DNA from: an uncultured Synergistales bacterium
GTDB lineage: Bacteria; Synergistota; Synergistia; Synergistales; Aminobacteriaceae
Direction of reading: 5' to 3'
Assembly: GCA_905233335.1 (NCBI GenBank)
Contig: CAJOED010000024.1
Location: 1 to 10,623, forward strand
DNA: 10,623 nt
A model generated the notes under the pieces. That model searched no databases. It saw only the letters and a program-made list of their open reading frames with translations, and had not been told where the DNA came from. Within the stretch, counting starts at the first letter, position 1; the number at the start of each line of letters is the position of its first letter. Below are positions 5,933 to 10,623 of this stretch, piece by piece. Made by a program: the position numbers and the translations under genes.

Positions 5933-8900
5933 ATGAAGGTAATGCATAATCTTTCAGCACTGGGAGCGTTCAACTCTCTTAATGCTGTGAATGGTGCTCT
6001 GCAGAAAACTATGCGGGCTTTGTCTACGGGGATGCGTATAAATTCGGCTTCTGATGATGCGGCAGGGTTTGCGATAAGTGAGAAAATGCGCTCGCAAATT
6101 TGCGGAATGGACAAGGCCATACACAACACACAGGACGGTATCAGCCTCATTCAGACGGCAGAAGGAGCACTCGACGGGACTAATTCATGTCTGCAGCGAA
6201 TGAGGGAGCTTGCTGTTCAGGCAAGCAATGACACACTGACTTCACAGGACAGACAGTACATACAGCTCGAAATTGACCAGCTCAAAGCGAACGTTGACAG
6301 AATAGCAGAGACTACACAGTTCAACAGGAAGAGGCTTCTTGACGGGTCATGCGGAGTGTTATGGTCATGCAGCAGTGAGAACGTGAAAGCAAAGATTAAC
6401 GGCGGCATTATCAGTTTCGATGAGTTTGGGCAGAAGGTAGATGTTTCTGGAAATTACCGCCTCACTTTACGCACAGAAGCAGGACAGACACAGATACAGA
6501 AAAGCAGCGTGATGTTGATAAAGCATGAGAACGTAACAATGGACAGAATTATCAACAACGAAGCAGGAATGTATGACGTGAAAGTGAATAACGTTCCGGC
6601 CGGGAATTATGAGCTTACGTCAGAGCCTCCGACGGAATCACGCGCGATTATCACCGGCACTTACGGAATGAGACTCGGAGATTTTGAGGACGCATTGTCT
6701 TCTGAAACTACCGACAGCAAACTGAAACGGAATGCCAGCGTCTTGTTCGAGGTTGTGAACGTCGACAGTGAGAACGGAAATATATCGGTCAATGCCACTT
6801 CCCGCGTACTGTGCACTGACGGGACGACGAAAAATTACAGGCAGGACAATATTATTCTGTCGGAGGGGAAAGCGTCGGACTTGAGCAAAGTTCTCGGTGT
6901 CGGTGATGAGGACGGAGCGTTTTCGCTCACTCTGAACAGGAATGCGGCGGAAGAGTTTTCTGCGGGCTTCAAGTTCGTGTACAATATCACGACAGCAGGA
7001 AATGTTGAGGGTGCCGACAGGGTGATAACTATCACGAACGAACAGAATCCTGAATGGCCGGGAAGCTGGGAAGAGACACAGCAGATATACAAAACAAACT
7101 TATTCAAGCCCAAAGAACCAGTAGACACATCAGCGCAAGTTGTATTCCTGATAGACAATTCCGGCTCTATGGGTACATCGTTTCAGACGGTGAAAGCAAA
7201 TATTTCTTCATTTCTATCAAACATACGGGCGCAGGGTGTCAATGATGTCAGCATAGCAATAGTGAGATATACGGCTCCATCTTCTTCTAACGGGTCAAGT
7301 TTGAAATCTGCTTCCGGCTGGGTGAGTGATGAGAAACAGCTTGAAGCGTTACTCTCTGCTGGTCCTTCGGGCGGCCTCGTGGATCAATATCAGGCTGTTG
7401 TGGAAACGGTGAACAAGTATTACGGAGCAGGTACTACGGGAGCGGCGGCGAAACACATAGTGCTGATTACCGACACAAACCAGGAAACTAACCCTTCACC
7501 CTACACACTGACGGACGCACAAAACGCTTTGAGTTCTGCCGGAGTAACATTATCAGCCGTACGCAACAACTTCAAGGACATAGAAGACCTCGTAACCTCA
7601 AACGGCCACGACATGAACATTACCAGCCAGCAATGGGGAACTGACCTCGTGAACAACCTCGCGAAACAAATAGGAGAAGAAGCAATCGAGCCATTTCTGA
7701 ACGGCACGCCCTTTTACCAGTTTCAGCAGTTTGATTCTGTTTTCCCCGACGAGAACAGCGCGAACAGAATTATACAAGTGGAGAAGGACGGCGAAATCAC
7801 GAACATAGCGATAAATCCCACCGACACAATGAGGACGGCGGCGGCAAAAATTGAGGCTGCTACGGGCGGCAAAACAACGATAAAGGTAACAGAAGACAAC
7901 GACACGGGAGAAGTCGGAGCATTATTCACGACGATGCTTGATTACGGGACAAAGCTGAAATTTTCGGGCGACAGGGAAGTTTTGAACATTCTCGGACTCC
8001 GCTCGAACTTTGAACAGAAATTCAGCCTCGATGCGGACAAAGTAACGAAACGTGATATACACTTCCGAAATTTTTACCTCAACAGCGAAAACGGACGAGT
8101 TTACGACGGCGATATAGTCATCAGGACGACAGAAGACGACATCCCGGAATACTCCGACATGACGACTTTTGAGGCGGCGTATTTGGGACAGATCCCGAAA
8201 CACGACGTAAAGCTGCGGGACATCAATAACTTTTGGGATTCGCAGGGAGTGTTCATGATTGACCGTCCTCAAACAATCACAATCACACAGGGCAACGGGC
8301 AGACGGCAGAAGTTACGCTTTACGAAACGGACACAATACAGGATATACGCAAAAAACTCAACGACGCAATCGCAAAGGACTTGGGACAAAGCAAATACAT
8401 CAAGGGGTCGACGGATAACTTTGTGAGTTTCGTGTATGACGGTACAGAACAGAACAACGGCAGCGAGTCGGTTGCAGGGACGTTCATTGTACGTTCGGCG
8501 GTTGCAGGCAAGGCGGGAGAACTTCACTTTTCGGGGTCTGAAGAACTCATGAAAGCACTTGGCCTGAACACAATACAGGAATCGCGGGAGCATAACTACA
8601 CGCTGTCAGTTCATGATGCGCATTCAGGGAAATTCATAACGTCATGCGCAAAGTCATCGGGAGGAACGTTCAGAAACATCATAAGCGACAACATAGAGAT
8701 AGAGATTGACCCGATGCCCGACATATTCTCATCGTGGAACGAAACAGCAAAACGCTACGTCCCTGAAAGCAGCATGTCATACTACACGTTACACCTTGAG
8801 GACAACAGTGCGGCGTTTCAGACTGGCGCGAACATGGGAGAAGATTTCTTCATACAGCTCGGTGATGCTTCAGTGAACTCTCTCGGCATTGCAGGGGTAA

Positions 8901-9199
8901 GCGTTACGACTCGTGAAAGTTCAGCGCGTTCCATAGGAATACTAGACAACGCGATAAAAAAAGTTTCGGCACAGCGGGCAAAACTTGGAGCTTACACGAA
9001 CGCCCTCGAACACACGCTCGAAAACCTCACGACCTCAAGTGCAAACCTGACTCAGGCCGAGAGCCGTATACGTGATGCAGATATGTCAGCGGCAATGATT
9101 GATTTCGTGAAGCTCCAGATACTGAACCAGTCAGCTACGTCAATGCTCGCACAGGCGAATAACCTCCCGCAGTCAGTCTTGAGCCTTATGCAACAATGA
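5933..9199 (+). CDS. fliC: Giant flagellin with an inserted von Willebrand A (MIDAS) domain, paralog 2
   Basis: This 1088-residue filament subunit is a tandem paralog of the preceding gene. The ATG at 5933 follows TGGAG (5916-5920) by 12 bases; the next in-frame ATG (5942) is too far from it. Residues 1-140 are N-terminal D0/D1 (TGMRINSASDDAAG, LQRMRELAVQ). About 995-1088 are C-terminal D1/D0, ending LPQSVLSLMQQ. The middle holds a beta-rich region (about 150-395), a VWA domain (about 401-580; D408, S410, S412, and D514 in LITDT), and IN-motif-like modules (about 613-692 and 782-879). Extra length relative to paralog 1 comes from short insertions near 450, in the second IN module (about 814-830), and near 928-947. 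Cysteines 86, 140 and 146 match paralog 1; C57, C294 and C905 are its own. The 3' end overlaps the converging symporter gene by 27 bases, and no hairpin-plus-T-run terminator is visible. The role of having two versions (mixed filament or alternative subunits) is inference. Confidence 0.92.
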   Translation: MKVMHNLSALGAFNSLNAVNGALQKTMRALSTGMRINSASDDAAGFAISEKMRSQICGMDKAIHNTQDGISLIQTAEGALDGTNSCLQRMRELAVQASNDTLTSQDRQYIQLEIDQLKANVDRIAETTQFNRKRLLDGSCGVLWSCSSENVKAKINGGIISFDEFGQKVDVSGNYRLTLRTEAGQTQIQKSSVMLIKHENVTMDRIINNEAGMYDVKVNNVPAGNYELTSEPPTESRAIITGTYGMRLGDFEDALSSETTDSKLKRNASVLFEVVNVDSENGNISVNATSRVLCTDGTTKNYRQDNIILSEGKASDLSKVLGVGDEDGAFSLTLNRNAAEEFSAGFKFVYNITTAGNVEGADRVITITNEQNPEWPGSWEETQQIYKTNLFKPKEPVDTSAQVVFLIDNSGSMGTSFQTVKANISSFLSNIRAQGVNDVSIAIVRYTAPSSSNGSSLKSASGWVSDEKQLEALLSAGPSGGLVDQYQAVVETVNKYYGAGTTGAAAKHIVLITDTNQETNPSPYTLTDAQNALSSAGVTLSAVRNNFKDIEDLVTSNGHDMNITSQQWGTDLVNNLAKQIGEEAIEPFLNGTPFYQFQQFDSVFPDENSANRIIQVEKDGEITNIAINPTDTMRTAAAKIEAATGGKTTIKVTEDNDTGEVGALFTTMLDYGTKLKFSGDREVLNILGLRSNFEQKFSLDADKVTKRDIHFRNFYLNSENGRVYDGDIVIRTTEDDIPEYSDMTTFEAAYLGQIPKHDVKLRDINNFWDSQGVFMIDRPQTITITQGNGQTAEVTLYETDTIQDIRKKLNDAIAKDLGQSKYIKGSTDNFVSFVYDGTEQNNGSESVAGTFIVRSAVAGKAGELHFSGSEELMKALGLNTIQESREHNYTLSVHDAHSGKFITSCAKSSGGTFRNIISDNIEIEIDPMPDIFSSWNETAKRYVPESSMSYYTLHLEDNSAAFQTGANMGEDFFIQLGDASVNSLGIAGVSVTTRESSARSIGILDNAIKKVSAQRAKLGAYTNALEHTLENLTTSSANLTQAESRIRDADMSAAMIDFVKLQILNQSATSMLAQANNLPQSVLSLMQQ
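7133..7672 (+). other. VWA domain region within flagellin 2
   Basis: Residues about 401-580 repeat the VWA pattern of paralog 1: VVFLIDNSGSM, helix ISSFLSNIRAQ, strand VSIAIVRYT, helix QAVVETVNKYY, strand HIVLITDT, and GVTLSAV. Motif order and spacing are conserved between the paralogs, which implies selection to keep the fold. The loop after VRYT is longer and serine-rich (near 449-456) than in paralog 1. Boundaries are approximate. Confidence 0.85.
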
Positions 9200-10558
9200 C
9201 AGAGCCATAACGACGAACGAACACACTATGCCGCACGTCGACGCATTCAGACTCACACCGGCAACATTCACTGACGCTCCCGAAAACGTCATGTACAGCG
9301 TAACTCCCACCCCGACGACAGCCGACGCAACCGCCCCGAAATTCCCGGCTCTTTTCGTGAACAGCCCGAACACCAACGGAGCAGAGAGAGATACGCTCAT
9401 GAGCGAGTAGAATATCGTGAGTGCTGATATGATGCTCTCAAGCCTCAACGCAAGAATTACACCTATAACCCCGCACACGACAGAAACAAAACGTGAGAGA
9501 CGTAATAATTTCGCGTCAGAAATTCCCGGATTCATGAAGCGTTTGTAGATGTCGTTGGTGAGTGAGCCAGCAAGCATGTATAACACCGTATCAGCCGTAC
9601 TGACCTCCGCAGCAAAAATCGCCGCAAGTGCCAGACTCGCCGCCGCAAATGGCATCATGTTCTTCATTGCAGTGGGTAAGGCCAAGTCCGCGCGTGAAAG
9701 TTCCGGGAAACATGCACCCGCCGCCATACCGATAATTACCGGGATAACCGCGAACACTAACTGTACGAGGCCGTTGAGAGCAGTCCCGATTTTGATAGCG
9801 CGTTCGTCCTTTGCCGCAAAAACTTTTCCGATTAGTCCGGGCGATATGAAGAAGGAAGGTACAAGCATAACGATATAGCCGATGATAGCCCCGCTTCCCA
9901 TTCCGTAAAAATCAAAGTATGACGGGTTATTCACGTTCGCGCGTATTCCCTCAATGCCTCCCGTGAACTTCCATACGAACGGCAGAGCAACAACAAACCC
10001 CGCCAAAATCACAGCAACTTCAAGAATGTTCACGATTGCGCTTGAGAGCAGTCCGCCCGCCGCAAAGTATAACGTCGTAACTACCGCCCCGATGATTACG
10101 CCCTCGAACTTGGGAACGTCAGCAACGACCTCAAGAATCCACGCGATGCCCAGTAACTGTCCGGCGAAAAGTGCCAGAGTCCCGACGGCCATCATGAGCG
10201 AGATTATCCCGGAGAATGCTTTGCTGTAACGTGCGTCGAGGTAGTCGCTCAAAGTGTAGTAGTTGTTCTTGCGGGCAGTTCTCCATATCTTTGGGCCTAC
10301 AATGAACGCAAGAATGAGTGAGCCGATCCCCGCGCTGCCTATCCACCACCACGCTGAAAGCCCATGACGATAAGCGAGGGCAGTAACACCGACCGTAGAG
10401 CCTGCACCGAGATTTGCGGCTATGAGTGTCGTGAAGAGCAAGCCGGCGTTGAGGTTTCGTCCTGCTACGAAAAAGTCGGAGGCGGATTTTGCGCGTCGTC
10501 CGATTAGTGCTCCGATTGCTACGAGAATTACTGCATAAAGAAAAATGAATGCTAACAT
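9173..10558 (-). CDS. Sodium:solute symporter (SSS family)
   Basis: This inner-membrane secondary transporter has 461 residues. It starts at the ATG complementary to 10556-10558, with AAGGAG (10564-10569) 5 bases upstream. About 13 hydrophobic segments can be traced, starting near residues 1, 38, 69, 116, 150, 172, 222, 258, 303, 354, 374, 408 and 436. That is the usual number for the SSS family (Pfam PF00474; relatives include PutP, PanF and SGLT). Family signatures include SDFFVAGRN (27-35), GAGSTVG (51-57), YTLSDYLDARYS (101-112) and the segment AAEVSTADTVLYML (316-329). S320/T321 in that segment align with the sodium-coordinating Ser/Thr pair known in PutP and vSGLT. SLTNDIY follows. The substrate (amino acid, organic acid, sugar or vitamin) cannot be read from sequence. 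The gene converges on the second flagellin, and the last 9 codons including the stop overlap it. A terminator-like hairpin precedes it. Confidence 0.9.
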   Translation of the reverse strand: MLAFIFLYAVILVAIGALIGRRAKSASDFFVAGRNLNAGLLFTTLIAANLGAGSTVGVTALAYRHGLSAWWWIGSAGIGSLILAFIVGPKIWRTARKNNYYTLSDYLDARYSKAFSGIISLMMAVGTLALFAGQLLGIAWILEVVADVPKFEGVIIGAVVTTLYFAAGGLLSSAIVNILEVAVILAGFVVALPFVWKFTGGIEGIRANVNNPSYFDFYGMGSGAIIGYIVMLVPSFFISPGLIGKVFAAKDERAIKIGTALNGLVQLVFAVIPVIIGMAAGACFPELSRADLALPTAMKNMMPFAAASLALAAIFAAEVSTADTVLYMLAGSLTNDIYKRFMNPGISDAKLLRLSRFVSVVCGVIGVILALRLESIISALTIFYSLMSVSLSAPLVFGLFTKRAGNFGAVASAVVGVGVTLYMTFSGASVNVAGVSLNASTCGIVCSFVVMALSLLHKAQD

Positions 10559-10577
10559 GAATGCTCCTTTTTGGCAG

Positions 10578-10617
10578 AAAAAAACTCCCTGCCTAGATAC
10601 TATTCTAAACAGGGAGT
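10578..10617 (-). terminator. Rho-independent terminator or attenuator just upstream of the symporter
   Basis: Read on the minus strand, ACTCCCTG and CAGGGAGT form a perfect 8-pair stem followed immediately by a run of seven T. Inside the 18-base loop, TAGA and TCTA can add a second 4-pair stem around a 6-base loop, across a 2x2 internal mismatch. The T run ends about 20 bases before the symporter ATG, and its ribosome binding site lies in between, so no complete promoter fits in that gap. It is therefore either the terminator of an upstream minus-strand gene with read-through, or a regulated leader terminator for the symporter. Confidence 0.75.
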
Positions 10618-10623
10618 AATTTC

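Larger units (their letters stand above)
2725..9199 (+). repeat. Tandem duplication of a giant flagellin gene
   Basis: The two adjacent genes encode proteins alignable from end to end, with the same domain order and nearly the same spacing. Similarity is greatest in the D0/D1 ends and around the VWA and IN modules. At DNA level only short blocks are identical (for example TCAATGCTCGCACAGGC near both 3' ends). The duplication is therefore old rather than a recent or assembly-generated copy. Confidence 0.85.

Noticed and set aside
7922..8593. Antisense open frame of 223 codons inside flagellin 2
   Set aside because: It is a shadow of the conserved C-terminal half of the flagellin. Its translation shows Cys/Arg/Phe-rich composition with no family resemblance.
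10578..10623. Naming a specific riboswitch class for the symporter leader
   Set aside because: Only the terminator hairpin is inside the window. No conserved aptamer sequence can be seen, so only the attenuator possibility is reported.

Overview
The window looks like chromosomal DNA from an anaerobic, motile, Gram-negative-type bacterium, most likely of the phylum Synergistota (gut or rumen Synergistaceae-like). This rests on recognising the flagellin style: a 'TLT-QDR' stretch, an 'LLDGS..VLWS' stretch after D1, an 'RDINNFW' block, and a C-terminus 'MLAQAN.LPQSVLSL'. It also rests on the very long variable region and the company of a sodium:solute symporter. No database search was possible, so the assignment is moderate in confidence. 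No tRNA, rRNA, CRISPR array, IS element or phage gene was seen.

Layout, left to right. Bases 1-258 are non-coding and rich in GTGAG-type degenerate repeats. They lead into a plus-strand gene that starts best at a TTG (259) and encodes a secreted FAD-dependent oxidoreductase with SLH-like C-terminal repeats. A rho-independent terminator follows it at about 2472-2503. A 276-base spacer ends in a candidate sigma-28 (FliA) promoter. Next come two tandem, same-strand giant flagellin genes (2725-5862, 1045 aa; 5933-9199, 1088 aa), separated by 70 bases that hold a second sigma-28-like promoter of the same geometry. On the minus strand, converging on and overlapping the second flagellin by 27 bases, is an SSS-family sodium:solute symporter (9173-10558). 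A strong minus-strand terminator hairpin sits only about 20 bases before its start codon, so it could act as a leader attenuator.

The most remarkable content is in the flagellins. Both keep complete D0/D1 N- and C-terminal filament segments, but their surface-exposed middle region carries a von Willebrand factor A (VWA) domain with a DNSGS metal-ion (MIDAS) motif and a later 'LITD' aspartate. It is flanked by beta-rich flagellin domains, including two IN-motif-like modules. If assembled, the filament would display many copies of a metal-dependent ligand-binding domain, that is, a potentially adhesive flagellum. Both proteins also share three cysteines at identical positions, which is unusual for flagellins. 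The paralogs are clearly old duplicates: the same architecture, but diverged throughout at the DNA level.
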